Source of the DNA: Ophiocordyceps camponoti-saundersi (nom. inval.)
Lineage: Eukaryota; Ascomycota; Sordariomycetes; Hypocreales; Ophiocordycipitaceae
Reading direction: 5' to 3'
Assembly (NCBI GenBank): GCA_003339415.1
Contig: PDHQ01000173.1
Coordinates: 1 to 64,000, forward strand
DNA: 64,000 nt
The notes under the pieces were generated by a model. The model saw nothing but the letters and a program-made list of their open reading frames with translations, was not told the origin of the DNA and made no database searches. The first letter of the stretch is position 1. Every line of letters begins with the position of its first letter. Of this stretch, positions 1 through 11,103 are shown piece by piece. The translations under genes and the position numbers were made by a program.

Positions 1-350
1 TTTAAGTATTATTAATATATAACTATTATATACTTATAATAAATTCTTAAAATACCTATTTTATTTCTATTAATATTTTTATAATAATTATAAAAAAATA
101 GGTAAAATTATAAAAAAAGTAATTTTAAGCTATAATAAGATTTATCTATTTTTTAAAATTATTTTATATTATTATATAATTTATTAACGTTTTTTTCTTC
201 TTAATATTTTTTAAAAATATATTTTAAAAAAGTATTATCTTTAACTTTTTATTAAAAAAGAAGTAAAATAGCTAAAAATATAAAAAAAGTATTATTTAGA
301 AGCGCTTTTAATAAGGTTTTTTTTAAAACTATAAAAAAAAAATTCACGCT
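1..350. other. AT-rich stretch without recognisable gene
   Basis: Mostly A/T runs and short poly-A or poly-T tracts with no followable reading frame. It holds nothing I can name. Confidence 0.6.
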
Positions 351-530
351 AGTAACTAATTTTTTAGTCTTTAGTTAGTTACTAACTAACTAAAAACTAA
401 AAGTAACTAACTAAAATTAGTTACTATAAGAACTTTAGTTAGTTAGGACTTTTTTTAGTCCCTAAAAATAAGGACTTTAGTTAGTTAGTCTAGACTAACT
501 AAAAAAAGACTAAAAAGTTACTAACTAATT
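351..530. repeat. Cluster of TTAGTTAGT palindromes
   Basis: The motif TTAGTTAGT and its complement ACTAACTAA recur about a dozen times in alternating orientation. Two strong palindromes stand out: 371-393 has 11-bp arms around one central C, and 481-502 is a perfect 22-bp palindrome centred on TCTAGA. The cluster could fold into several alternative hairpins. It may be a degraded terminal region of a mobile element or a simple palindromic satellite. The symmetry is seen directly; any function is unknown. Confidence 0.7.
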
Positions 531-1674
531 TTAAAATAATAATAATATTAGTAAAGTTATAAAAAAGTATTGCGAAATATACTCTTTTTAGAACCCCTTA
601 GTATTTAAGTATTAATAAGCTTATTTAACTTTATATAATAAGCTTTAGTACTTTAATCTAATTAGGTATAGCGTCTCCTTACTACTTTAATAATATAAAA
701 GTCCCCCCCCCGTAACTTTAATATACTTAGTAATAATAAGTTAAGCGTAGATAGCTGCCGTAAGTACCTCTTAGGATAGAAAGCTAAGTATAATATCTCT
801 TACTAAGCTACTTATTATATTTTTAATTATTTCTTAAACTGCTTTTATAATTACCTTTTATACTATCTCTTTAATAGTCCCCTTTATAAAGTTTTTAGCT
901 ATATTATTTCTTATAGTTTATTATTAAAGTTACTAGCGATATTATATATCGCGTTTTCTCCCCTTTTTCGCACTTTTACGCGTTATAAATATCGTAAGAA
1001 TATTACGCACTAACTTTCCCCTTACTTTCTAGCGCTTATATCGCCTTTAATACTATATATTATTATATTTTTAAAAGTATAATAGCGGGCTAGTAGCAGA
1101 TAACAATAATAATATTTTAACTTATATAACGCTACCTTATTTATATTATATTATTTATTCTATTTTATATTCTTATTAACTTAGTCCTCTCCTTATCGGA
1201 AGCTTATTTCCTTTTAATTTTATTAAGAAATATAATATATTTAGTTATAATATTTAAGCTCTAACTTTATAATAAAGAGGATTACTACCTTAACTTACGA
1301 TAAGTTTTAGTTATATTAAATAATTTTATTATTAAACGTAAGGACTTTTATAATAGCGGTAGCGCCTTATTTAGCATATTAGCTAAGTATATAAAATACG
1401 ATAGTCTTATTATAAAAAAAAGAGGCTATTTTATTTTTTTTTAACTTAGCTTATTATTCTTAGAATAGTAAAAGCTTAATATTATACTATTATTAAGTAT
1501 AATAACTTTTACGCTTAGCGGTACTAGCTTACTTATTATAATAGTTAAGTATATATAAAGCGATAATCTTATTAGAAAAATATATTAGAAAGATAATAAG
1601 TAGCTTAAGTATTTTAAGCTAGTTTATTATTAAAATCCCCGCCTTATCTTATATAATTAATTTATTTTTTTCTT
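531..1674. other. AT-rich repeat-derived DNA related to 10.3-10.9 kb
   Basis: No gene is recognisable. A C tract lies near 702-709. The part from about 1275 to 1674 resembles 10,660-10,900 and 10,380-10,480 in order: both contain a GCTAAGTATAT block, a CGATARTCTTATT block and then an AGCTTAAGTATTTTAAGCT-like block followed by AATCCCCGCCTTAT. This suggests a dispersed element whose copies flank the nested retrotransposon. I treat it as the body of repeat family A. Confidence 0.5.
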
Positions 1675-1873
1675 TTTTAGATATATCTAATAATTATCTA
1701 TTAAGATAAATATTATACTCCGTTACCTTTAGATATATTTAAAATAAGGAAAGCTTTTATATTTTTAACTAAAAGCAAAGTTAACTCTTAACTAAGTATT
1801 ATAAATATAAATTTTAGCGATAAAAATATTCGTATAATAAGGGTTAGTTAGCTTATTTTTTTATATTAAGCTA
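1675..1873. repeat. LTR-like repeat family A, copy 1, left part (split)
   Basis: This segment aligns with 9711-9920 and, in its first part, with 10,300-10,385; the shared start contains ATAATTATCTATTAAG and then TAAATATTATACT. The copy is interrupted at 1873 by the gypsy element and resumes at 9510. Compared with the unbroken copy at 9711-10,030, the join is exact apart from a duplicated AGCTA. The structure fits an old LTR or LTR-derived repeat, possibly copia-like, but no protein region links to it with certainty. Confidence 0.75.
1869..1873. repeat. Target-site duplication AGCTA (left)
   Basis: AGCTA directly precedes the left LTR and is repeated at 9510-9514 after the right LTR. In the empty homologous site near 9918 it occurs once (TTAAGCTAATTATCG), so the 5-bp duplication arose on insertion. 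Five base pairs is normal for Ty3/gypsy integrases. Confidence 0.9.
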
Positions 1874-2173
1874 TATTAAAGGACTAGTTAAAGGGGTGCT
1901 TATTTACTAAGCTATATATAATAATAATTACGTATAACGAGCTTTTAAAGAAGCTGCACTTTAGTATATTAAATAGTTATATATACCGCTCTTTCTTTTA
2001 AAGCTTATTTACCTCCTTATTTAACTATCCTTTCTATTCTGTTTCTTCTAATCTTTCCGCTATAAGCCTCTAAGCTAGATAGTGGTAGCCTTATTATTTA
2101 ATCGTAAGGCTAATTTATAAGTTTAACATTTAAGTTAATAACCCGAATATAATATAAAAGCTAGACCTTAATA
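1874..2173 (-). repeat. Gypsy 3' LTR (left copy)
   Basis: This 300-bp direct repeat matches 9210-9509 along its whole length; differences look like C/T and G/A transitions. It starts TATTAAAGG and ends CCTTAATA, mutated forms of the TG...CA termini. It is the 3' LTR because pol runs on the minus strand. LTR divergence is from RIP and cannot be used for dating. Confidence 0.92.
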
Positions 2174-2175
2174 TA

Positions 2176-2191
2176 AGGTCCCTCCCCTTAC
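2176..2191 (-). promoter_or_regulatory. Polypurine tract of the gypsy element
   Basis: Read on the minus strand, the sequence just inside the 3' LTR is TAAGGGGAGGGACCTT, a purine run in the position expected for the plus-strand primer of an LTR retrotransposon. Its place next to the left LTR independently supports minus-strand orientation. Confidence 0.7.
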
Positions 2192-2313
2192 TTATAAGCG
2201 CGGGATCTATTATATAGTATATAGTAAGGTTAGGTAAAAAAAAATTTTCCGCTAAGTTACCTAGTCCGCCTTACTTTTCTATAGCTTTTATAATACCTAC
2301 TTATTAAATCCTT

Positions 2314-2541
2314 TATTCCTTCCCTTCTTCTTTTTATAGCCTTATCGTTATTATTATTAATATTACTATTATTACTATTATTAGTAAAGGAATCCGCTAC
2401 CTATTCTATAAGTTTAACTATACTAATATTTTCCTACTTATAAGAATATCTTAGCTTAGCGAATATAATAATTATTTTTAGAACGTTGCCGCCGCCGCCT
2501 CCGCTATTATTAATTTTACTATTACCGCTACTACTAATATT

Positions 2542-2572
<31 letters not shown>

Positions 2573-3810
2573 GCGATAACGATAGCGATAATAATAATAA
2601 TAATAATATCGCGGGCGATAATAGGGGCCTTAGTTTAAAGGAGGATTTTCCGGCTTTTAATACTTAGTTTAAAGATTATTATAGCTATAAGCTAACCTAG
2701 GGGGGTTATTATTACTCTAAGCCTCCTCCTCCTCCTTTTTCTTCTTTTTTTATTTCTCCTCCTCCTCTATCTCTTAATATAAGTTTTTTTCTCCTTTTAC
2801 TTAGTAGCTTACTATATAAGACTTATTAATCTTATATTTAAAAAGGCGACTTACTTATTATAAAGAAATACGCTACTAATATTATCGGGTATTTTTTAGA
2901 TTACTATATAGAGAAGTTTCTAGCTTAGGGCCCCTCGCTAGCTTTCCTTTTCTCCTCCTCCTCCTCCTATTATAATAAATCCTTATCCCGCGTCTAAAAG
3001 GGCGATTTATTTATAATAGGCGTTTCGCTAATACTAGGTTTTTCGTAGCTTACTTTACGGAAGAAGTCTCGGGCTAAGACTCCCGCCCCCGCCCTCGCCC
3101 CCGCTCCCTCTCCTCCTCCCGCCCTTACCGCTAACCCTATTAATAAAAAAGATAATAATAAGGATAAGGATAAAGATAAGGATAGTTATAATAAAGGGGC
3201 TTTTTAGGAGCCTCTATACCTTTATTATATAAAATAAAGTTATAAGTATCGTAATTAGGCTATAATACTAAAGCGTATAAGAAAGTAAAAACCTTATATA
3301 TTTTATACGAAATATATACTTTTATATTAAACTTATACGCTTACCCCTTAGCTTTTAGTTTTAGCTTATATAATATAATATATTACCGCTAAAACTAAGC
3401 CGCCGCTTAAAATAATAATAAGAGCGGATAATATTCTTCGGGCGTTAATTATTATTACTTAAGCTTTAACGATATTAATTAAGCTTAAGCTTATATATAG
3501 CGATACTCCCCTTATTATATAGTTAGTTTCCCTAATCTTATAATATTAAACGCGGAAAGCTAATTTCCTTTTTTAAGAAATATATTAATATTATTTTTAA
3601 TATTACCCCCCCCGTAAGCTTTCGGGCTTTAGGGGGTTAGCTAATATTTTAATATTAAAAGAAAAAGTTATTACTTTAAAGCGTAACGCCGCTATTATTA
3701 TTACCGCTATACTTATTACCGCTACTACTAAACTAATAACTTTAACGCTATTATGCCGCCGCTATTACCTAGCTAAGAAGTTATTATCTATAAAAAAGCA
3801 GCGCCGCTAA
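2314..3810 (+). pseudogene. Antisense ghost ORF inside the gypsy element, unknown protein
   Basis: One plus-strand frame can be read for about 500 codons with stops only of the TAA/TAG type; it ends at TAA 3808-3810. The reading has clear protein texture: an Asn-run and Asp/Ser stretch (2540-2620), a Pro-run (2725-2740), Ala-Pro repeats (3085-3120), then KKDNNKDKDKDKD-like charged repeats (3145-3185) and a long hydrophobic/basic C-terminal half ending KKQRR. It lies opposite to pol, between integrase and the 3' LTR. Some plant Tat-lineage gypsy elements carry antisense ORFs at this place; whether this is comparable, a captured host gene, or an older insertion is not known. I do not recognise the product. 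Confidence 0.6.
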
Positions 3811-3819
3811 ATATTATAA

Positions 3820-3835
3820 GGGGGGGGGGGGGGGG
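3820..3835. repeat. Poly-G tract (16 G)
   Basis: Sixteen consecutive G directly follow the antisense ghost ORF. G/C runs lack CpA sites except at their edges, so RIP leaves them intact. It may mark an insertion junction or be an expanded homopolymer. Confidence 0.9.
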
Positions 3836-3899
3836 TATATTTTCCGCGCTTATTAGTGCGCTTTTTAATATAATCCCGCTATTAGCTATTTTACCGTAC

Positions 3900-6800
3900 G
3901 TTTCCTAATAACTTACTTATTATTATATATAGCTAGTTTATATAAAGCTTTAAAGTAATTAAGAGCGGCGGTGCCCTTAAGTTTTATTAAAAGTTCCTAT
4001 ATTAGGTTTTAATAACCCTTTTATTTAATAAAGACCTCTTATCTCTTACCTTTACTTACTTTCTTTTATTTAGCTAAGATAATCTTTTTAATTTCCTATT
4101 CTTCCTCCTTATTAATTAGTATCGTAAGAGGCTATAAATTAGTAACTTCTTATTTAAGTAAGGGGTTTAAAGCTGCCCTCTTAAGTAAATTTATATTAAA
4201 GCGATTATAAGCTCCTATTAGTAATCCTATAAGTTTAATAAGGGAAAAGTTAATAACTTATACTATTATAAACTTAGCGTTCTTTTAATCGAGCTTTTTT
4301 TTAAGCTTTATATTAGGGAAATTATATAAATTAAGCTAAACTTTATCGCTAACTTTAAATCGCTTAGCTACTTATCGATTCTTATTAGCTTAGAACTTTT
4401 AAGTTTATAAAGATAAAGTATTAGTAGCTTAATATAAGTTTATTACTTATTATAATTATCTTATAAATTCTTTAGCCTAGCTTTTAAGATTCCTTATTAA
4501 TAATTATAAAGTATTTAAGTTTAATAATACTATTATTAAAGCTTAGAACTTATAAGTTATAAAAAATAGCGTTATTCTTATAGCTAAGTAAACTTTACTA
4601 TTTAGCGTAAGCTAGGCTATAAGAAGCTATTTATCTTAGTTATCTTAATTATAAGAGATTACCGCTTAAAAGTAAGCTTATATATCTTAATTAACCCTTT
4701 TATATCTTTTATCGGTTTATAAATAATAAGCTATATTAAGTATTTAATTAATCTTATAAAGTTAGTAAAAATAGCTTTAGAATTTGCTTATTTAGTTAGT
4801 TTCTCTATTACTTATAATAATACTTAGCTATTAGTAAAATTATATAAAATATTAAAGAAACTACTTTATATAAAGTAAAGCGTTTATTAAAGGTATCGGC
4901 TTAAGTAGGATCTTTTTACTAAGGCGGTTTTTAATTACTTATAAGTGCTTATTTCCGCGTTTTATAAGCGGGAAATCTATTATAAAATCTATTTATATAT
5001 ATCGGTAAAACTAATTTAAAGTAAGTAATAACTTAAAAAGGGTAGCTTAATATTATTTCTAAGCTTTAGTTTTACTATAAGTATTATAATTCTTAAAAAA
5101 TTAACGAATATATTATTATTAAAGTAGCTAAAAGAAGTTACGGGTTATAAAAGCTACTATACCTTCCCTCCTAAAATAACTAATTAAAGCTAAGTTATAG
5201 ATTATTTAAATAAAACAATTCTATAATATATTAAGCGGGGAGGCTAGTGCCTTCTTAAAGTCCTTTATTATAATAACCAGGGCTCCTAGAACTTAAAGCT
5301 TATTACGGAAATATAGTCTTCTTTTAGTATTAATATAATAATTTATAATTTAAACTTTAAGTTATAGCTTTAAAAATAGTAAGTAGTCTCCTTTTATTAT
5401 AGCTTAGTATATTTCCTAAAAAACTAAGTTTTATAATACTATCCTATTCTAAAATTCTTAAAGCTTATTATTAGAAAAGACTTAAGTTTTTAGTAAATTA
5501 TTATTTTATAAATTTATAGCGTTTTTTATAGCTATATTTATATTTTATTATCTATCTTTACCTTCCTCCTCTTCTAAGATATTAGTAAGGTTTTTAGAAG
5601 TATTAATTACTATTACTTATAAGTAGAATTATAAGGCTTTTTTAGGAATTATCTATATAAAGTAAGCGTCCTCCTTTTTTATAGTTAAGGGTTTATTTTA
5701 ATCTTTACGAAAAAAAGCGTTTAGGACCGTAGCTTATTTACTAAGTTAATAATAAATCTTAAAGTTAAATTATAATAAGTACTTAGCTTAATAAGCTTAT
5801 TATTCTAAAAGGTGCTAGTAAGTTATAAAATACTTTAAGTTCTTATAATTAGTAATAATATTAAAGCTATTATAACTATATAGTTTAGTATATTACTATT
5901 TTAAGTATCTAATAATTACTAATATCTCTTTATTATATATTAAATAGTTACGTTTAGCTACGTTTATTTTTACGGAAAAGAACGCTACTAGTTATTTTTA
6001 TCCTTCTTATTTTTAGTAAAAATAACCTTTTATAATATAAGCGCTAGTATCTACTTTTAAAAATATAAGGTCCCCGAAGTTTTATTTTACTAGTAAAGGG
6101 GCTTTTATAAATAGATTCTTAACTTTCTAAAAGGCTTATTCCTAATCTAGTCCTTAGATAAATTTTACCCCTTTTTTTATTAGATTTATTAATAGTTTTA
6201 CTACTTTAGTAAAATCTATAATAAAAAGTTAGTAGAAATTAGCAAAACTTAGGAATTTATAAAGGCCTTTAAAGGAAATTAGTATAGCTTAGTTAATAAT
6301 TATCTTAATCTTTTCTAAGTTTACTTAAAGCTTAACCCCTACTAATATTATAAATCCTAGGTATTTTACCTTCTTAACTATAAATTCGCACTTATCTAAG
6401 TTTAAATAAAGCCTATACTTTTAAAGCTTATAGAGAACTAAGTATACTTTGCGGAAATAGTTTTTTTTAGTATTATTAGAGTAAATAATAATATCGTTAA
6501 TATAAGCTAAGTAAAACTTATTAAAATATAGCTAGAGGATATTATTAATATATTTTTAAAAAGTAATAAAAGCCTCTATAAGTCCGAATAAGGTAACTAT
6601 TTATTTAAAAAAGCTATATTAGGTCTAAAATGCTATTTTTTATTCCTCTCCTTTAGTAATCCGCACCTTATAAAAAGCTTATATAATATCTAGCTTTATA
6701 AGCTATTAAAACTTAGCTAATAATTAAAGGGTATTACTAAGTAAAGGGAGCGGGTATTTATCTAAGATTATAATTATATTTAATATACGGAAATCTATAT

Positions 6801-7700
6801 AAAACCGTAATCCTCTCCTAAGTTTCCTTATAAAGAGGATTAGGGTACTTATAAGTAAGCTACTAAGTTAAATAAAGCCTTTTTAGAGGAGGTCTTATAA
6901 TATTTTTTTAAGGATAAGTAATTCCTCTCTTAATATATTATAAAGGGGGCTAAATAAAATTTAAAGTTTTTTACTATTTACTTTTTTCTTAAGCGGTATA
7001 TAGTAATCTATACCTTTTTTATATAAGTTTAACTTATCCGCTTTCTACTTACGGAAAAGGGGAAGTATATCGTAGAATTCTATTAAGATTCGTTTTTATA
7101 ATTAGTTATTTATTAAAGGAATCTTATCTTATAACGCCTTTTTTATATTTTTAACTTTTACTACTTAGATCTTTAAGTATTTAGTAAGGTTTTTCTTCTA
7201 ATAATATAATTCCTTTTACCTCCTCCTTACTTCTCCGATAAAAGTTAAGCTATAAAGGTATATTACGTTTAAGATCTCCTTTATTAATTAAAAGTAAGTA
7301 CTAGTAACTTATACTTATTATTATAAATCTTTATACTATACTTATTCTTTATAAGGGATTAAGTAAGATTTTATATATTATAGCTAAGGCTTACTAAAGA
7401 TAATTAGGAAATTAAGATTTAATATTATATATATTATAATTAATTAACTAGAGCTATTTATCTTAAGCGAGAGCTAAGCGATACTTAATATTTTTAGTCC
7501 GCTTATTATTACCCCTTTTACTTATTAAGCTAGGATTCTTTCTATTAGTATTCGTAAGTTTTATATTAGCTATAAGTATATTATAGAATAGCTCTCGTAG
7601 CTTTTATTAACTAATATATTTATTAGTTTTAGGTTATTTAAGATTATAGGAATCTTAGTAAATAGAGCTTATAGTTTAAAATAAAGGATATTTTTCTTTT
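3900..7700 (-). pseudogene. pol: Gypsy pol (protease-RT-RNase H-integrase) remnant
   Basis: Minus-strand reading gives a protease-like LVNxxYESYS stretch near 7560-7620 and then a clear Ty3/gypsy reverse transcriptase. The catalytic box reads YINDIIIYS at 6504-6478, where the family has Y(L/I)DDI: the first Asp has become Asn (GAT or GAC to AAY), as RIP would do. It is followed by LDKCEF and VKYLGFI (about 6420-6340), the standard motifs after the catalytic box, and by a thumb/connection-like block to about 6150. RNase H and integrase should occupy about 5950-4000 by family order, but I could not place their catalytic residues with confidence. Many TAA/TAG stops; no product is possible. Confidence 0.88.
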
Positions 7701-8029
7701 CCTCTATTTATATTACCTTATCTTTTAAGACGCTACGATATCCCGGAGTTATTCTTTTCCTTAATTATTATCGGAATTATATTCCTTAATCTAAGGTAAG
7801 ATTTCTATATAGTTAATATAAGTTTCTCCTAAGGCCTTTTATTATAGCTTTTATAAGGGTTAGAAATTATAATTATATATAAGATATATATTTATTTTAT
7901 ACCTAATATAAAGATTTAATATTTTACGTTATTCTAGCACTAATCTCTTTATTTACTTAGCTTAAAAGGTATTTTATAATACTTAGGTAAGAGTCTTATT
8001 ATAATTACCTTCTTTTCCTTTTAGCTTCT

Positions 8030-8460
8030 TCTTCTTCTTATCTCCTATTGTATTTATTAGAATATCCTTATTTATATTCTTTCCTATACTTAAGTTTGCG
8101 GGAACGCCCCTAGCGCCTCCTAAGTATTTATTTAGGTTAGGTTAATATTTCTTAGCTACCCTAAGGAAGCGTAGGGTTTATTTAAAAGACTAAGTAAGAT
8201 TTTATAAGCGATTAATAAATGGAAAGTATTTATAAGGTATATTAATAGTAATTAGAAAGTTTTAAAATATCGGGGAAAAGGCCCCGCGTAGCTAGGTTAG
8301 TTTTGCGGAATTATCCTAACTTATAAATTTAATAGTAGTTATTAGAACCTTTTCGAATTTAGGAATAAAGTTACTAAATATCTATCCGTTATAGTAAACT
8401 AAAGTCCGAAGCTTATCTTAAGCTTTTTTTTATTCCTAAATATTACTAAAAATTTAATAG
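8030..8460 (-). pseudogene. gag: Gypsy gag remnant
   Basis: Minus-strand reading gives a frame containing SNFIPKFEKVL, then a KLT(L)xGAFSP block and NFLITINIPY, ending in a basic stretch. The pattern (helical charged segment, LxGAxSP, then a hydrophobic helix) is that of fungal gypsy Gag capsid proteins. It lies between the 5' LTR and protease as expected. A zinc knuckle is not visible, which is not surprising because TGY cysteine codons are RIP targets. Broken by TAA/TAG stops. Confidence 0.72.
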
Positions 8461-9209
8461 AGGTAGTTAAAAAAGTTTTTTAAGTGCCTTTTTTTACTAA
8501 AGCTACTAAATTACTAGAAAGCTAATACTTTCCGTATTTTATCCTCGAGAAGGTAATTTAGGATCCGTACTTAAATATAATCTATATTACTAGCTTTACT
8601 TTAAAGCTTATCGATATTATATTAGTAAACTAGCCGGCTTATAAAGAAGTAGAAGAAATTTAGTAATCTATCTTATTTAAGCTAAGGTTTTTTCTATCTT
8701 ATAAGGGCTATATCGATCTAAGCCTAGTTAAGCGTAGCTTTAGTAAAAGTTAGTTTAATAAGGTTTATTTATAGTATTTTCTTAAAAGCGTCCGCACGCG
8801 TAGCTATAAGTTACTTTATATATTCCGCTTTCTTTATTACGAGAAAAGTTATAGCTTATTATTAGATAGTAAACTATATTTCTTATAATATAGCTTTTTG
8901 CTTTACTTTCTTATTTACGAGAAAGGTATTAGCTTATTTTTTAAAATACTATTCTACGTACTTTAAAATTTACTAATAACGTTCCTCCCTATCTTTTATT
9001 ATATATTATATTACTTATATTTATTATTCTAATTATTAAACTTATAGCTCTCGCTATAAGGGTTATTAATATCCGCTAAAGCTAGCTTAAGATTATTAAA
9101 GCTTTTCTATTTAGTTTTATAAGTTAGCTATTCTAATCTAATCTAATTTAATTAATTTATTAATATTAAAAATAAGGGTAGAAGTTTATAAGAAAAAGAT
9201 ATATAATTT

Positions 9210-9509
9210 TATTAAGGGACTAGTTAAAGGGGTGCTTATTTACTAAGCTATATATAATAATAATTACGTATAATAAGCTTCTAAGGAAGCCGCACTTTAG
9301 CATATTAAATAGTTATATATATCGCTTTTTCCTTTAAAGCTTATTTACCTCCTTATTTAACTATCTTTTCTATTTTATTCTTTCTAATTTTTCTGCTATA
9401 GGCCTCTAAGCTAAATAGCGGTAGCTTTATTATTTAATCGTAAAGCTAATTCGTAAGTTTAATATTTAAGTTAATAACCTAAATATAATATAAGGGCTAA
9501 ACCTTAATA
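9210..9509 (-). repeat. Gypsy 5' LTR (right copy)
   Basis: Partner of 1874-2173, also 300 bp, with the same mutated TG...CA termini. It would contain the promoter for minus-strand transcription of gag-pol. No tRNA primer site can be named just inside it, since the adjoining bases are heavily A/T. Confidence 0.92.
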
Positions 9510-9514
9510 AGCTA
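9510..9514. repeat. Target-site duplication AGCTA (right)
   Basis: Second copy of the 5-bp duplication, directly after the right LTR; it restores the reading of repeat family A. Confidence 0.9.
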
Positions 9515-9630
9515 ATTATCGAAAACTAATATAAATAAAGTTAGCTTTTTAAACCGATTATCTTAGTTTAAGTATTAATTAATCTTATCCTAGTTAAGCT
9601 AGTTAGTATAGTTTATATAATAATAATATT
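9510..9630. repeat. LTR-like repeat family A, copy 1, right part
   Basis: Continues the copy broken at 1873. It begins AGCTAATTATCGAAAACTAA and aligns with about 9917-10,030 of copy 2. Confidence 0.75.
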
Positions 9631-9710
9631 TTATAATTAAGTTACTTAAAATTTAATTTAAAGTAAATTACTCTAATTTTTAACTAGTTACTTACTTAAT
9701 TTTTAAATAT

Positions 9711-10035
9711 ATTTAATAATTATTTATTAAGATAAATATTATACTCTATTACCCTTATATATATTTAAAATAAGGAAAGTTTATATAATTTTAATTAAAA
9801 GCGAGGTTAATTCTTAACTAAGTATTATAAATATTAATCTTAGCACTAAAAATATCTATATAATAATAATCCTTATTATTTAATAAAAAGTTAGCTTATT
9901 TCTTTATATTAAGCTAATTATCGAAAACTAATATAAATAAAGTTAGCTTTATAAACTAATTATTCTAGTTTAAATATTAATTAATCTTATTTAAGTTTAG
10001 CTAGTTAGTATAGTTTATAAAATAATAGCTTTAAG
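9711..10035. repeat. LTR-like repeat family A, copy 2 (unbroken)
   Basis: About 325 bp in the same orientation as the split copy 1, separated from its end by only about 80 bp. It gives the empty target site of the gypsy insertion (TTAAGCTAATTATCG near 9912-9926). Two close direct copies suggest tandem LTRs or a collapsed older retroelement. Confidence 0.75.
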
Positions 10036-10299
10036 CTTCTAAGCTAACTTCTAAGCTATATAAAGTAAAGGATTAATTATATTATATATAATAAAAGCGT
10101 ATTATAGCTATTATAGCTAATAAGTAAAGTTATTAATTAAGCGTTATAAGCTTTCAACCTTTAATAAATTATATAAGGTATTAACTACTATACTAAAATT
10201 TTATATATTATAAAAAATACTTATATTTTAGTTTATTTAGCTATATATATAGCTTATTATTTCTAATATACCCCCTTAGTTATAAGGAAAGGGATTTCT
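10036..10299. other. AT-rich spacer between family A copies
   Basis: No gene seen. It ends with a C run (10,271-10,275) and an AAGGAAAGGGA purine tract just before the next family A copy, which could be a polypurine tract next to an LTR start. Confidence 0.45.
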
Positions 10300-10500
10300 T
10301 TTTTAAATATATCCGATAATTATCTATTAAGATAAATATTATACTTTATTACCTTTAAATATATTTAAAATAATAAGGGCTTATATAAGTAATAGTTTTA
10401 TTAAAAAGATAAGAGGTAGCTTAAATATTTTAAGCTAATTTATTATTTAAAATCCCCGCTTTATATTATATAATTAATTTATATTTAATTTTATCTAAGT
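10300..10500. repeat. LTR-like repeat family A, copy 3 (partial)
   Basis: The first 80 bases match the starts at 1675 and 9705 (ATAATTATCTATTAAG block). The remainder matches 1590-1660 instead (AGCTTAAATATTTTAAGCT, then AATCCCCGCTTTAT), so it is a rearranged or recombinant copy. Confidence 0.65.
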
Positions 10501-11103
10501 TTATAAATATTATAAGAGCCCGAAAACTAACTAAGATACTATTTAATATCTTTACTAAAGTATTAAGCTAAATAATATATATTAGGCCTTATATATCTTT
10601 TTTACTAAGTTAAGGTTCCTAATTATAAGGAGAGGATTCGAGTTTAGTTAAAAGCGATAAAATAAGCGTAAGCTATAGCTTTTCTTATTATTTTTCTAAC
10701 TTTATAGTAGAAAGCTTTACTACTTTATTTTATTATAAGTTAAAGTTATAATATATTATCTTATAGTTAAATATAAAAACTTTTATAACTCTAAGTAGCG
10801 CTTTCGATATCGTACTAGCTAAGTATATTAAGGGCGATTATCTTATCGGAAAGATAAGAGATAAGTTTAGCTTACTAAGCTTTTTTATAATTTCTAAAAT
10901 AATAGGAGTTTTAGGTTTTATTTAATTAAAGGAAGTATTATTTTATCCTCGCTAAAGTTTATAGTAGGGGCAGATTTATATTTAGACTATAAGTTTAAGA
11001 CTAGAAAATTAGTTTTTATAATATAATATATAAATTATCTTATCGATTAAATATATTTTATTACCTTTTCTTATCTCCTATATTATATATAATAACTTAT
11101 ATA
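10501..11103. other. Diverged family A body, no gene
   Basis: Shows the same block order as 1275-1560 (10,700-10,880) and no reading frame worth noting. It borders the satellite array directly. Confidence 0.5.

Larger units (their letters stand above)
1874..9509 (-). mobile_element. Ty3/gypsy LTR retrotransposon, RIP-inactivated, complete
   Basis: A 7.6-kb element bounded by two 300-bp direct repeats (1874-2173 and 9210-9509) and a 5-bp AGCTA duplication. LTR ends read TATTAAAGG...CCTTAATA, which is the standard TG...CA after CpA/TpG mutation. On the minus strand the order is right LTR, gag-like region, protease, reverse transcriptase, presumed RNase H and integrase, a 1.5-kb antisense ghost frame, a purine-rich tract, left LTR. 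Gag-protease-RT order and RT motifs assign it to Ty3/gypsy (Metaviridae). It is inserted in repeat family A, so it is younger than that repeat. All frames are broken by TAA/TAG. Confidence 0.93.
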
